Shown here piece after piece: positions 8,860 through 20,741 of a DNA stretch of 64,000 bases. The stretch spans positions 496,001 to 560,000 of the forward strand of contig CAVOVI010000004.1 of assembly GCA_963699825.1 (NCBI GenBank). The letters are read 5' to 3'. How positions within the stretch are numbered: the stretch's first letter is position 1; the number at the start of each line of letters is the position of its first letter. The notes below the pieces were generated by a model. It ran no database searches. It was not told the origin of the DNA and saw nothing but the letters and a program-made list of their open reading frames with translations. The DNA comes from SPDF01 sp963699825 (GTDB lineage: Bacteria > Gemmatimonadota > Gemmatimonadetes > Gemmatimonadales > GWC2-71-9). A program made the translations under genes and the position numbers.

Positions 8860-9840
8860 TCACTCATGGGAAAAAAGTCCCTGCAAAGATAACGGCGGCT
8901 GGCCCGGCCCGCCGAGCATGGGCGGCACGGCGGGCTGCAGGCCGGCGTCGGCCAGAATCCGCTGCCCGTCCTGCGAGAAAAGGAACCGGACGAACGCCTC
9001 GGCGACCTCGGGATGGGGCGCGCCGCGCGGAATGGTGAACGCATAGACGATCGGCTCACCACGGAACTCCACGCTGTCCTTCGCCGCCCGGTTGGCGCCG
9101 GGAAGTACCACGCGCGCCTCGGCATAGCTGGCGGCCTGCGCCGGGTCGCTGAGGTTGATCTCGGGCGGCAGGTCCACCCATCGAAATCCGCTGGTCCGCG
9201 CAATGGACGCATAGGTCCAGACATAATCGAGTTCGCCCAGTTGCAGGAGTGCGGTGAGGTCCGATTCCTTCGGTCGCATGTATCGCGGCGGGCTGGCGCT
9301 CTGGAGCAACCGGGCCAGCGCCGGCTGCTGGTAGTACCGCTCCGCCAGCTGCCAGACCATGAGGGTCCGGTAACCCGCCGGGTCGAGGGCGGGGTCGGAC
9401 CGGCCCGTTCGGATGCCGGAACGGAGCAGGACCCGGTACCAGTTCTGGATGTTGATGTCGAGCGCGCCCGCCGACTCGTTCCGAAACGCGAGGACCAGGG
9501 AGTTGGTGGCGAAGGTCGCGTACCAGTCCGCGTGCGTCGGAATCAGCAGCTTGGGAATGATCGCGTAGTCGGCGACCGCAAGGATGTCCGGCGTCTTGCC
9601 AAGCTCGGTCACCTTCCGGGCCGACTCGAGGCTCCCGGCCGACTCCTGGGAGGTACGCACCTCCGGGTTGGCCTTCTTGAACGCCTTCAGGAGGTTGCGA
9701 AAGGGGAGCCCGAGGCTGCCAGCGTTGAACACGACGAGTTCGCCGGTGAGCGGGGCTTCCTGCGCCCTGACCATCCCGGGAACCGCGATCAGAATCAGGG
9801 CGGCGGCCACAAGGCCCCGCCACCGAACAAACAGATGCAT
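8860..9840 (-). CDS. wtpA: Tungstate/molybdate-type ABC substrate-binding protein
   Basis: This 326-residue periplasmic protein has a signal peptide (cleavage after VRA) and the WtpA hallmarks: VFNAGSL near the mature N-terminus, ESAGSLESARKVTELGK, DILAVADY, ADWYATF and the DPAGYRTL segment. The family binds tungstate or molybdate for an ABC importer. AGGAG eight bases before ATG 9840 fixes the start and overlaps the PAP2 stop. No permease or ATPase gene is adjacent, so the transporter partners must lie outside the window or the protein has been recruited to another role. Confidence 0.85.
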   Translation of the reverse strand: MHLFVRWRGLVAAALILIAVPGMVRAQEAPLTGELVVFNAGSLGLPFRNLLKAFKKANPEVRTSQESAGSLESARKVTELGKTPDILAVADYAIIPKLLIPTHADWYATFATNSLVLAFRNESAGALDINIQNWYRVLLRSGIRTGRSDPALDPAGYRTLMVWQLAERYYQQPALARLLQSASPPRYMRPKESDLTALLQLGELDYVWTYASIARTSGFRWVDLPPEINLSDPAQAASYAEARVVLPGANRAAKDSVEFRGEPIVYAFTIPRGAPHPEVAEAFVRFLFSQDGQRILADAGLQPAVPPMLGGPGQPPLSLQGLFSHE

Positions 9841-9851
9841 GCGCGGCACTC

Positions 9852-10613
9852 CTAGAATGTGCCCTGCCAGCTCACCGTCACCTGGTGGCCATCGGTAAAG
9901 ACGGAGGGAGGGCGGATGCCCCAGACCTGCCACTTGCCGCTCACGAGCTTGGCGGACGTGATGCCGACGATGGCGCCGGCGATGACGTCACTGGTCCAGT
10001 GCTTGTTGTTGTAGACTCGCGACCAGGCGGTGCCGGTCGCCAGCGTGTAGAGGCCGATCTTGGCCCAGAGCGGGTGGACATCCTCCGCCAGGCTGGCAGC
10101 GAGCCCGAACGCCGCCGAGGTGTGCCCCGACGGCAGCGAGGCATCGTCGGCGGACAGCTCGAACGGCTCGAAGTCGAGCGGCTCCGAGCCCGCCTCAACC
10201 GGCCGTTCCCGCCCGAAGGTCACCTTCAGGACCGCGGTGATGCCCCCTGCCAGTGCCGCGGAGGTCACGGCCCGAAGGCCCGAGCGGGTCAGTCCCGGCT
10301 TCTTCAACACCAGGCCCGTCCCGACCATCACTGCCGGCACCAGCGCCCAGACCTCCGGCTCGCCCATCTTCTTGAAGACGCTGGCCACGTCGTCCTTGGT
10401 GGCGGTCTGGTTGTCCAGCATGTAGGTCCGGACGGGGTTATCGACCAGGAAGAAGACCGAGACCCCCGCCGCCACGATCACCGGTTCGTACCATTGGATC
10501 TGCCTGGGAGGATTCGCATCCTGCGACCACAATGGGGCAACGATGCCGCACAACGCCCCGATGAGGAGCAGCGATCGGGAGCACCACCCCTTGGGAGAAT
10601 GCGCAGTTGGCAT
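9852..10613 (-). CDS. PAP2-family membrane phosphatase
   Basis: This 253-residue protein has an N-terminal signal/anchor helix and further hydrophobic segments. It contains all three acid-phosphatase signatures in order: K-x6-RP (KVTFGRERP), PSGH, and SR-x5-H-x3-D (SRVYNNKHWTSD). Members dephosphorylate lipid phosphates such as undecaprenyl diphosphate or phosphatidic acid on the outer face of the inner membrane. It lies 11 bp upstream of the WtpA-like gene on the same strand. The C-terminus is polar and beta-like, as in the BPSS/Bacteroidetes-type secreted PAP2 proteins. Confidence 0.9.
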   Translation of the reverse strand: MPTAHSPKGWCSRSLLLIGALCGIVAPLWSQDANPPRQIQWYEPVIVAAGVSVFFLVDNPVRTYMLDNQTATKDDVASVFKKMGEPEVWALVPAVMVGTGLVLKKPGLTRSGLRAVTSAALAGGITAVLKVTFGRERPVEAGSEPLDFEPFELSADDASLPSGHTSAAFGLAASLAEDVHPLWAKIGLYTLATGTAWSRVYNNKHWTSDVIAGAIVGITSAKLVSGKWQVWGIRPPSVFTDGHQVTVSWQGTF

Positions 10614-10694
10614 TATTTAAGGTAGTTGAATCCCCCTTCGGTCTGTACGGCCGACGGTCCGTTCCCGGTCCACCATATCCTCAGGACGACTTTC

Positions 10695-11088
10695 ATGCGC
10701 CGCCTCCTTGCCTTGCCCCTGCTCGCCATCGCCCTGACGGGGTGCCCGAGCTACGACAGCTATACGCCGGTCGTCTCCCAGAAGGGGCTGATTCCGCCGG
10801 ACCAGTTTGCCCGCTACGGGGTGGAGCAGGCCCAGGCGGTGGCCGTCGCACGCGAGTTCGGCTTCGCATACCAGGGGGACACGCCCGGCGGACTTCGGGG
10901 CGCAGGCGGCGGCCGGCGCCGCCTACGCCCGGACCATGCCCGACGTCGTGAACGTGACCGTGGACAGCCTTGGGCACCGCCTGACCCTGCAGTTCAGGAG
11001 CGGATGGCGGACCGCGGTGGATCCGATCGCCGATGGCCGGCGCGGCAGTGAGACCCCCGGCGTCACGGCGGCAGCGCCGACGTCGTGA
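10695..11088 (+). pseudogene. Small lipoprotein gene with an apparent frameshift
   Basis: ATG 10695 starts a lipoprotein signal with lipobox L-T-G-C (hydrophobic LLALPLLAIA before it). The frame reads sensibly to GDTP near 10886. The natural continuation (ADFGAQAAAGAAYART..., then a V-N-V-T-V-D-S beta segment) is in the next frame and stops at 11088, overlapping the cutA GTG by 4 bp as most genes here do. A single extra base in the CCCGGCGG stretch explains this. The repaired product is about 130 residues, of unknown function. Sequencing error is as likely as true inactivation. Confidence 0.6.
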
Positions 11089-11426
11089 CCGACGACTGCC
11101 TCCAGGTGACGGTGGCCGCCTCCTCTCGCGAGGAGGCGGACCGGCTCACGCGGAGTGCGGTCGAGGCGCGGCTGGCGGCGTGCGGCCAGATCGCTGGCCC
11201 GGTGGCATCCACATATCATTGGGAGGGACGGGTGGAGCAGAACGAGGAGTGGCTCTGCCTCCTCAAGACCACCCGCGAGCGGTACCCCGCGCTCGAACAG
11301 CACCTCCGCGGGGCGCACAGCTACGAGAATCCTGAGATCATCGCCACCGTCATCGTGACGGGGAGCGATGCCTACCTGAGTTGGCTCCGCGCCGAGACGG
11401 CGCCCGCAACCGGAGGTTCCCGATGA
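11085..11426 (+). CDS. cutA: CutA1 divalent-cation tolerance protein
   Basis: This 113-residue protein carries the CutA core: VTVAASSREEADRL at the N-terminus, ARLAACGQI, then the conserved TYHWEGRVEQNEEWLCLLKT strand-turn and the SYENPEI motif. CutA forms trimers and is linked to copper tolerance, although its biochemical role is unclear. GTG 11085 overlaps the preceding stop and the gene ends in an ATGA overlap with the Yip1-domain gene, so it sits inside an operon. Confidence 0.93.
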   Translation: MTDDCLQVTVAASSREEADRLTRSAVEARLAACGQIAGPVASTYHWEGRVEQNEEWLCLLKTTRERYPALEQHLRGAHSYENPEIIATVIVTGSDAYLSWLRAETAPATGGSR

Positions 11427-12148
11427 CCGCTCCCACCGCACCGACCCCCGAACGCGCCGCGCTCTGGGAAGACTTCCTGGAGATCTTCGTCAAGCCGTCG
11501 GCGGTGTTCGAACGGCGGAAGGACGCCGGGTTCTTCGTCCCGTTGCTCGTCTTCCTGGTGCTGTTCCTCGCCATCTGGTTCGGCCTCAAGGGGGCCTTCC
11601 AGCCCATCATGGACGCCGAGATGTCGCGCGGCATCGCCAAGGCCATGGCCAAGAACCCGCAGATGACCGAGGAGATGGTCGCCGGCATGCGCGCCGCCTC
11701 CGAGAAGTTTGCCGTGGTCGGCATCGTGGTCAGCCTGCCGATCATCGTGCTCCTGCTGGGGCTCACCACCTGGGTGGCCGGCAAGATGGTCGGGGCGGCG
11801 GTCTCGGTCGGGGCGGCGATGATGATCGCCACCTACAGCTACTTCCCGCGCATCCTCGAGGTGATTGTTTCGGGCGCCCAGGCATTGCTCCTGCCGGAAG
11901 AGCAACTGACCGGCGAGGGATCCGTCAAACTCGGAATCGCCCGGGCATTTGACCCGGACACGACCTCCGGGGCGTTGATGGCGCTGATGATGCGCGTGGA
12001 CGTGTTCACGCTTTGGGTCACCTTCCTGATCGCGGTCGGCCTCCACGTGGTCGGCAAGATCCCGATGAACAAGGCGCTCGTCGGCGCCGCCATCGTCTGG
12101 ATCATCGGCGCGCTGCCCAAGATATTGCCCGCTCTGGTCAGCGGCTGA
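11423..12148 (+). CDS. Yip1-domain membrane protein
   Basis: This 241-residue protein has a soluble N-terminal helix with the sequence EIFVKPSAVFERRKD, typical of bacterial YIP1-family proteins, followed by about five hydrophobic segments. The family has no assigned bacterial function. ATG 11423 forms an ATGA overlap with the cutA stop and is preferred over an upstream in-frame start inside cutA. A small secreted-protein gene follows after 25 bp. Confidence 0.8.
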   Translation: MTAPTAPTPERAALWEDFLEIFVKPSAVFERRKDAGFFVPLLVFLVLFLAIWFGLKGAFQPIMDAEMSRGIAKAMAKNPQMTEEMVAGMRAASEKFAVVGIVVSLPIIVLLLGLTTWVAGKMVGAAVSVGAAMMIATYSYFPRILEVIVSGAQALLLPEEQLTGEGSVKLGIARAFDPDTTSGALMALMMRVDVFTLWVTFLIAVGLHVVGKIPMNKALVGAAIVWIIGALPKILPALVSG

Positions 12149-12173
12149 CCGCACTCTTCCGCCAGGAGAACGA

Positions 12174-12443
12174 ATGAAGCGCAGCACCATGATCACGATC
12201 GGCGTCGCCCTGGCGTTTGGGGCGATGCTCCTCTACTCCACGCTGAACAGCCAGAACGTGGAGTGCACCGTGACGATCGAGTACAACGGGCGCAGCAACA
12301 CCGCGACGGCCTCCGGTGCCTCCGAAGCGGAGGCCGTGCAGCAGGCGCAGACCACCGCCTGCGGCCCGATCATCGCCGGAATGAACGAATCGATTGCCTG
12401 CGGGCGCGCCATCCCCGTCGCCAAGTCATGTAGGTCTCTCTGA
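12174..12443 (+). CDS. Small membrane-anchored or secreted Cys-containing protein, 89 aa
   Basis: An N-terminal hydrophobic helix (about residues 5-24) acts as a signal or anchor. The short mature domain has four cysteines (in VECTV, TTACGP, SIACGR and KSCRS) that could form two disulfides in the periplasm. AGGAG lies seven bases before ATG 12174. Family not recognised. The stop overlaps the proposed CTG start of the carrier gene that follows. Confidence 0.6.
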   Translation: MKRSTMITIGVALAFGAMLLYSTLNSQNVECTVTIEYNGRSNTATASGASEAEAVQQAQTTACGPIIAGMNESIACGRAIPVAKSCRSL

Positions 12444-13795
12444 GACCGATCCCCGTCCGCCTCCCGCACCCACTCGTCCTGCTGGTCGGGTTCGTGCTGG
12501 CGGCGGCCGCCCTCACCTGGGTGGTCCCGGCGGGGCAATACGATCGGCAGGAGGATCCGGCCACCGGCCGACAGGTCGTGGTCCCCGGCACCTATAAGAC
12601 CGTCGCCCCGGCGCCGGTCTCGCTGACCGAGGCGCTCGTCGACATCCCAAAGGGGATGGCCGACGCCGCCTCGGTCATCTTCCTCGTTCTCCTCGTCGGT
12701 GCCGCCTGGACGGTGGTGGAGCGGACCGGCGTGTTCGGCTCCCTCCTCGACGGGCTCGTCGCCCGATTACGCGGCCACGACACCCTCGTCATCCCGATTT
12801 CCTGCGTCGTCTTCGCCGCCGGCGGCGTCCTGATCCAGATGCAGGAGGAGCTGATCGCATTCGCGCCGATCCTCGTCCTCCTCGTGGCGCGCCTCGGGTT
12901 CAACCGGGTCACCGCCGTGGCCATGAGCATCGGTGCCGCCGTGGTCGGCGCCACCTTCAGCCCGATCAATCCGTTCATGGTCGGCATCGCACAGAAGGTC
13001 GCGGGCCTGCCGCTGCTCAGCGGGTCGACCTTCCGCATCGCCTTCCTGATCCCGGCGCTCGCCCTCTATATCTGGTATACCATGCGCTACGCTGCGCGGA
13101 CCCGGACGGCGGGAGTCGCCACGACGGCGCAGGAAGCCGGCGGCGGGACGAGTGGCTGGCGGATGCAGGCCATCCTCCTGCTCATCCTCGGCAGCTTCGC
13201 GCTGTTCGTCGTCGGGGTGCTCCGCTGGGAGTGGGACTTCGACCAGATGTCGGCGCTGTTCTTCGCGATGGGAATCGTCGTGGGACTCGTCGGCAAGCTC
13301 GGCCTCGAGGGCACCGCCGATGCCTACGTCGACGGATTCAAGTCGATGGCGTACGCCGCGATGATCATCGGGTTCGCCCGCGCCATCTACGTGGTGATGA
13401 ACCAGGGCCATATCGTGGACACGGTTGTCCGCGGGCTCTTCGCCCCCGTGGCGGACCTTCCCGTCACGCTGACCGCCCTTGGAATGATGCTGGCGCACGG
13501 CCTCCTCCACCTGCCGGTGCCGAGTACCAGCGGACAGGCGGTCCTCACGATGCCGCTTCTCGTGCCCCTCTCCGACCTGCTCGGGCTCTCCCGGCAAGTG
13601 ACGGTGCTGGCCTACCAGTTTGGCGTGGGACTGATGGACCTGATCAACCCCACCAACGGCGCCCTGCTGGCCATGATTGCGGCGGTCGGCGTCCGGCTCG
13701 AGGAGTGGTGGAAGTTCGCGATTCCGGTGATGCTCTTGCTGACGGCCCTCGCCGCCGTCGCCCTGACCGTCGCCGTCGCGATCGGACTCACCTGA
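12440..13795 (+). CDS. YfcC/DcuC-superfamily membrane carrier
   Basis: This protein of about 451 residues has some 12 hydrophobic helices. It matches the YfcC family (basic-amino-acid or C4-dicarboxylate-type anaerobic carriers) by the N-terminal LPHPLVLLVGF...WVVPAGQYDR block, the FSPINPFMVGIAQ segment and the PSTSGQAVLTMPLL segment. The frame is open from 12434 and the family block begins before any ATG or GTG, so CTG 12440, overlapping the preceding TGA, is the best start. A GTG at 12494 would cut the first helix. The substrate cannot be assigned from sequence. Confidence 0.85.
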   Translation: MRPIPVRLPHPLVLLVGFVLAAAALTWVVPAGQYDRQEDPATGRQVVVPGTYKTVAPAPVSLTEALVDIPKGMADAASVIFLVLLVGAAWTVVERTGVFGSLLDGLVARLRGHDTLVIPISCVVFAAGGVLIQMQEELIAFAPILVLLVARLGFNRVTAVAMSIGAAVVGATFSPINPFMVGIAQKVAGLPLLSGSTFRIAFLIPALALYIWYTMRYAARTRTAGVATTAQEAGGGTSGWRMQAILLLILGSFALFVVGVLRWEWDFDQMSALFFAMGIVVGLVGKLGLEGTADAYVDGFKSMAYAAMIIGFARAIYVVMNQGHIVDTVVRGLFAPVADLPVTLTALGMMLAHGLLHLPVPSTSGQAVLTMPLLVPLSDLLGLSRQVTVLAYQFGVGLMDLINPTNGALLAMIAAVGVRLEEWWKFAIPVMLLLTALAAVALTVAVAIGLT

Positions 13796-13800
13796 CGGAA

Positions 13801-13844
13801 CTTCACCCAGCTGCAATCGTCCCCCCAGTGGGACGGGGGTGAAG
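13801..13844 (+). terminator. Stem-loop terminator after the YfcC-type gene
   Basis: CTTCACCC (13801-13808) pairs with GGGTGAAG (13837-13844), and an inner CGTCCC / GGGACG stem closes a short loop. It begins 6 bp after the stop at 13795. The T-tract is absent, so its strength is uncertain. Confidence 0.5.
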
Positions 13845-14000
13845 TGGAACCCGCGGCCGTCCGCCGTTGTAACACCATTATGGGACGGGCACTTGCCGGC
13901 CCAGGCCCTCGGGGCGTACCCCGTGATGGCACCCAAGTTGCAAACACAGATCCACGGGCAGGCATTGTCGCCTGGACCGTTACCGGGAGATACCGGACCG

Positions 14001-14429
14001 ATGAGTGAAATCACGATCCGCGAAATGGAACAGGACGAAGAGTTCGCCGCCTGGTTTTCGGACCTCCTCACCGAGGAGGACGAGGCGGAGGGCACGACGA
14101 GTCGTGTCGAAGACCGGTACCTCGTCCTGACCAGCGAAATCGGCGACTGGGTCGGCGGATTGCGCTATACGTTGCAGGGTGGCGTGGCGCATCTGGTCGA
14201 AGTCGCGGTGGCGCCGACGGAACGGCGGCAGGGCCACGCGCATCGGCTGCTCGGCGCGTTCGAGGAGCGTGCCGCCAGCTACGGCGCGCATCTCGTTGAA
14301 TTCTGGACGGATGACCTCCGCTCGGAGGCGTTCCTGCTGGCGATGGGATGGCAACGCGTGATGACGCGCGAGGGCTATATCGGCGGCAACACCTGGTACC
14401 TGATGGAAAAGGCCGTGCCGTTGTCCTGA
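14001..14429 (+). CDS. GNAT-family N-acetyltransferase
   Basis: This 142-residue protein has the GNAT acetyl-CoA motif A as VEVAVAPTERRQGHAHRLL (R-x-x-G-x-A type) and a C-terminal FLLAMGWQRV segment characteristic of motif B. It transfers an acetyl group from acetyl-CoA to an unknown amine. GGGAGA precedes ATG 14001. The frame is open upstream to 13839 across a non-coding, terminator-containing stretch, which I exclude. It is flanked on both sides by hairpins and appears to be its own unit. Confidence 0.82.
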   Translation: MSEITIREMEQDEEFAAWFSDLLTEEDEAEGTTSRVEDRYLVLTSEIGDWVGGLRYTLQGGVAHLVEVAVAPTERRQGHAHRLLGAFEERAASYGAHLVEFWTDDLRSEAFLLAMGWQRVMTREGYIGGNTWYLMEKAVPLS

Positions 14430-14465
14430 ACGGGTGATGCGGCGGCGTCCGCAGGGCGTTAGCTT

Positions 14466-14500
14466 AGAGAGTCGGGGTGGCGTGACCACCCCGACTCTCT
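14466..14500. terminator. Perfect 15 bp inverted repeat (terminator or attenuator)
   Basis: AGAGAGTCGGGGTGG and its exact complement flank a CGTGA loop, 37 bp after the GNAT stop and 33 bp before the desaturase start. A C/T-rich tail (CTCGTTCC) follows rather than a T-run. Confidence 0.65.
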
Positions 14501-14532
14501 CTCGTTCCGGGCCGGCGGCCCCGGAGGACCTG

Positions 14533-15507
14533 ATGAGCATCCGTGATACCGCAAGAGACATCATCGAGAAATTCGAGGTCCTTCGGGATTTCGAGGACAC
14601 CGTCCGCGACCTGATGGCCACACACGAGGCGAAGCGTCCACTCTGGTTCCCGCACGACCTGATCGGCCCCGGCCCTGACGAGTCGCTGGACGATCATCTC
14701 AAGCGCGCGCGGAGCCGTGCCGAGGGCATTCCGGTCCCTGCGCGCGCTGCTGTCGCCCTCAATCTGCTCACGGAAGAAGGCCTCCCGCACTTTCACCGGG
14801 TCTTTGCCGCGCATGCCGGCGAGGACAGCCACTGGCGCGACTGGCTGAACCTCTGGACCGCCGAGGAAGATCGCCACGGCCAGGTCCTCCACGACTACGT
14901 GCGTGACACCGGGCTCCTCGACCAGCGAAAGCTGGAAGAGATCCAGTTCGAGTACATGCGGGCCGGGTTCAACCCCGACTGGGACAAGGATCCCTACCGC
15001 GTCTTCGTCTATACCTCGGTGCAGGAACGGGCCACGCAGCGGTCCCACGCCGAGACTGGCAAGCTCGTGGCGGAATACGATCCGCAACTGGGCGAGGTGC
15101 TCGAGAAGGTCGCGATGGAAGAGGCGCGGCACTTCACCTTCTATCGCGCGGTCTTCGCCGAGGTGCTCAAGCGCGACCCGAACCGTGGCCTCGAGTCGGC
15201 GTCCCATATCCTGCCGGGGATCGACATGCCTGGGATCACCATCCCCGGCTTCCGCGACTTTGCCGACGTCATCCGGCGCGCCGGTATCTACGGGCCGCGC
15301 GACTACCTCAAGATCGTCCAGGAGCAGATTGCCTTCTGGAAAATCGAGAAGCTCGGGGACCTGAATGAGATGGGGAGGAAGGCGCAGGAGCGGATCATGG
15401 CCGTGCCCGATCGACTCCGCCGCATTGCCGAACTGATCGAGACCCGCAGCCGGGCCAAGACCTTCACGTTCGAGGTGGTGTTCAATCGTGAATTCGCGAT
15501 GGAGTAG
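14533..15507 (+). CDS. Acyl-ACP desaturase (diiron)
   Basis: This 324-residue enzyme of the stearoyl-ACP desaturase type inserts a double bond into a fatty acyl chain held on acyl carrier protein, using a soluble diiron centre. The iron-binding pattern is visible: TEEGLPHFH, then AEEDRHG and MEEARHFTF, the two E-x-x-H units on separate helices. GGAGG precedes ATG 14533, which rejects an upstream extension through the hairpin. The following lipoprotein gene overlaps its 3' end by 20 bp. The length is slightly below plant desaturases, as in actinobacterial DesA-type proteins. Confidence 0.92.
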   Translation: MSIRDTARDIIEKFEVLRDFEDTVRDLMATHEAKRPLWFPHDLIGPGPDESLDDHLKRARSRAEGIPVPARAAVALNLLTEEGLPHFHRVFAAHAGEDSHWRDWLNLWTAEEDRHGQVLHDYVRDTGLLDQRKLEEIQFEYMRAGFNPDWDKDPYRVFVYTSVQERATQRSHAETGKLVAEYDPQLGEVLEKVAMEEARHFTFYRAVFAEVLKRDPNRGLESASHILPGIDMPGITIPGFRDFADVIRRAGIYGPRDYLKIVQEQIAFWKIEKLGDLNEMGRKAQERIMAVPDRLRRIAELIETRSRAKTFTFEVVFNREFAME

Positions 15508-15970
15508 CGGGCGCACCCGCGCCGCCGGGCTCTCCCTGCTCTGCGTCCTCGCCGGTGCCTGCGGCAAGGACAAGTCGCCGGCGACAGCCGACCCGTCCTC
15601 CCGTCACCCACCACCCTCCGGCGACGTCGCCCAGGAAGAAGCCACCCTCCTCGGCCGCGACGTCTTCCTGCTTGTTGACCGCCTCGCCGGCTATGCCGCC
15701 GCAAACCAGCGCCAATACCCCGCATCGCTCCGGGCGGCCGGGATCGACAGCCTCACCCCAGAGATTGCGCGGCAGATCGACCCCCGGGCCACACCGCCGA
15801 TGGCGTTCGCGATGTTCCGCAAACCGCTCGGTCATCTCCTGACGAGTTGCCGCGGGTCGATCGACCTCCTGGAGGAGTCGGCGCTCAACGAGGGCCACTT
15901 CACCGTGACCTGCACCGATTCGGAGGGACGGAGCTCGCCCTACAAGGTGCAGCGGGCCAGCGGTCGATGA
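15488..15970 (+). CDS. Putative lipoprotein, 160 aa
   Basis: The N-terminus has positive residues, a hydrophobic stretch (AGLSLLCVLAGAC) and an L-A-G-A-C lipobox, so the mature protein should be lipid-anchored. A proline/serine-rich linker and a globular domain with two further cysteines (LLTSCRG and TVTCTDS) follow. GTG 15488 lies inside the desaturase gene in another frame. Function unknown. The overlap suggests translational coupling to the desaturase. Confidence 0.65.
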   Translation: MNSRWSSGRTRAAGLSLLCVLAGACGKDKSPATADPSSRHPPPSGDVAQEEATLLGRDVFLLVDRLAGYAAANQRQYPASLRAAGIDSLTPEIARQIDPRATPPMAFAMFRKPLGHLLTSCRGSIDLLEESALNEGHFTVTCTDSEGRSSPYKVQRASGR

Positions 15971-15977
15971 GCCGCGG

Positions 15978-16560
15978 ATGAGCTTCCTGACTCCGCTGGC
16001 CCTGGCTACCCGGGCAGTCAGCATCGCCGCGCTGTGCTTCACCGCCGTCATCGCACTCACCTTTTGGCTGGTGCGCACCGGGCGCCTGACACCGTTCGGC
16101 GCCTGGCCACGGCTGGTGCGGCGGGTGGCGGATCCCGATCCTTCGCCCCCTCGAAACACGCTTGACCCGCGCCGGACGCAATCCCCAGGACGCCCCGCTC
16201 TGGCTCTTCGGGTTCACGGTCCTCGGCGGCCTGTTGCTCATTGCGTTGGTAGACTGGCTGATCGGGTTCTGGTTTCGCGCCCAGATGGCGGCGGGGAGCG
16301 GTGCTGGCGGGATCGCCGTCTTCCTGATCAACGGGATCGTCGGCCTGCTGATCGCCGCCCTCATCATTCGGGTCGTCGCGTCGTGGTTCGGCATCGGCGC
16401 CTACAACCGACAGTTCCGACCGATCATCCTCCTCACCGAGTGGCTGGTTGCGCCGATCCGCAGGGTCCTGCCACCGATGGGCATGATTGACTTCAGCCCG
16501 CTCGTGGCCTGGCTCGCACTCGTGCTCCTCCGTTCTGTGCTGCTCAGCGCCATCCGGTGA
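15978..16560 (+). pseudogene. YggT-family membrane protein, frameshifted
   Basis: ATG 15978 opens a frame with a hydrophobic helix and the RTGRLTPFG motif of YggT proteins, readable to near 16136. The rest of the family sequence (ILRPLETRLTRAGRNPQDAP, two more hydrophobic segments, and a final APIRRVLPP motif) is in the next frame and ends at 16560. One extra G in GATCCCGATC accounts for it. The repaired length is about 193 residues. The stop overlaps the yggU GTG by 4 bp, which confirms the true end. YggT is an inner-membrane protein of unclear role linked to the cell envelope and division. Confidence 0.75.
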
Positions 16561-16853
16561 CGCCGCTGGAGAGCACGGTCGACGGAGTGCGCCTGCGCCT
16601 CCGGATCCAGCCCCGTGCCTCCCGCACCGAAGTCGTGGGACTTCACGGCGAGTCGCTCCGGATCCGGCTCTCGGCCCCACCGGTCGACGGCGCCGCCAAC
16701 GAGGAGTTGGTTCGTTTCCTTGCTGAGCGGCTCGGCGTGCCTACTCGTGCGGTGGAGATCACCGCGGGCCATGGCAGCCGGCAGAAGACCGTTCACGTCC
16801 AGGGCGTGGGAATCCGCGCCGCCGCCGAGGCGCTGGGGCTTCCGACGTCGTGA
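16557..16853 (+). CDS. DUF167 (YggU) family protein
   Basis: This small 98-residue alpha/beta protein shows the diagnostic IQPRASRTEVVG and APPVDGAANEEL motifs and the GHGSRQKTV strand. DUF167 proteins commonly follow yggT, exactly as here with a GTGA overlap. The biochemical function is unknown. The length is the family norm. Confidence 0.9.
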   Translation: MTPLESTVDGVRLRLRIQPRASRTEVVGLHGESLRIRLSAPPVDGAANEELVRFLAERLGVPTRAVEITAGHGSRQKTVHVQGVGIRAAAEALGLPTS

Positions 16854-16954
16854 TGCCACCCTTGCCATCGACGATGAGAGGGATAGAATACGGGTGTTGG
16901 TCAAATCGATTCGTGGTGATTTGCGCATATTGCGGCCACGTTAAACAACCTGCT

Positions 16955-16978
16955 AAAACGCTCGCCTGGAGCCGTTTT
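16955..16978 (+). promoter_or_regulatory. Hairpin with T-run in the metH leader
   Basis: AAAACGCTC (16955-16963) can pair with GAG-C-CGTTTT (16969-16978, one bulged C), leaving a T-run 29 bp before the metH GTG. It could be an attenuator or a terminator of the preceding operon. I see no cobalamin, SAM or SAH riboswitch core in the 154 bp gap. Confidence 0.3.
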
Positions 16979-17007
16979 GGTTCCGGGCGTCGTTGTTGGA
17001 GCCCTGC

Positions 17008-20721
<3,714 letters not shown>

Positions 20722-20741
20722 GTCACGCGGGAGGACGCCGA

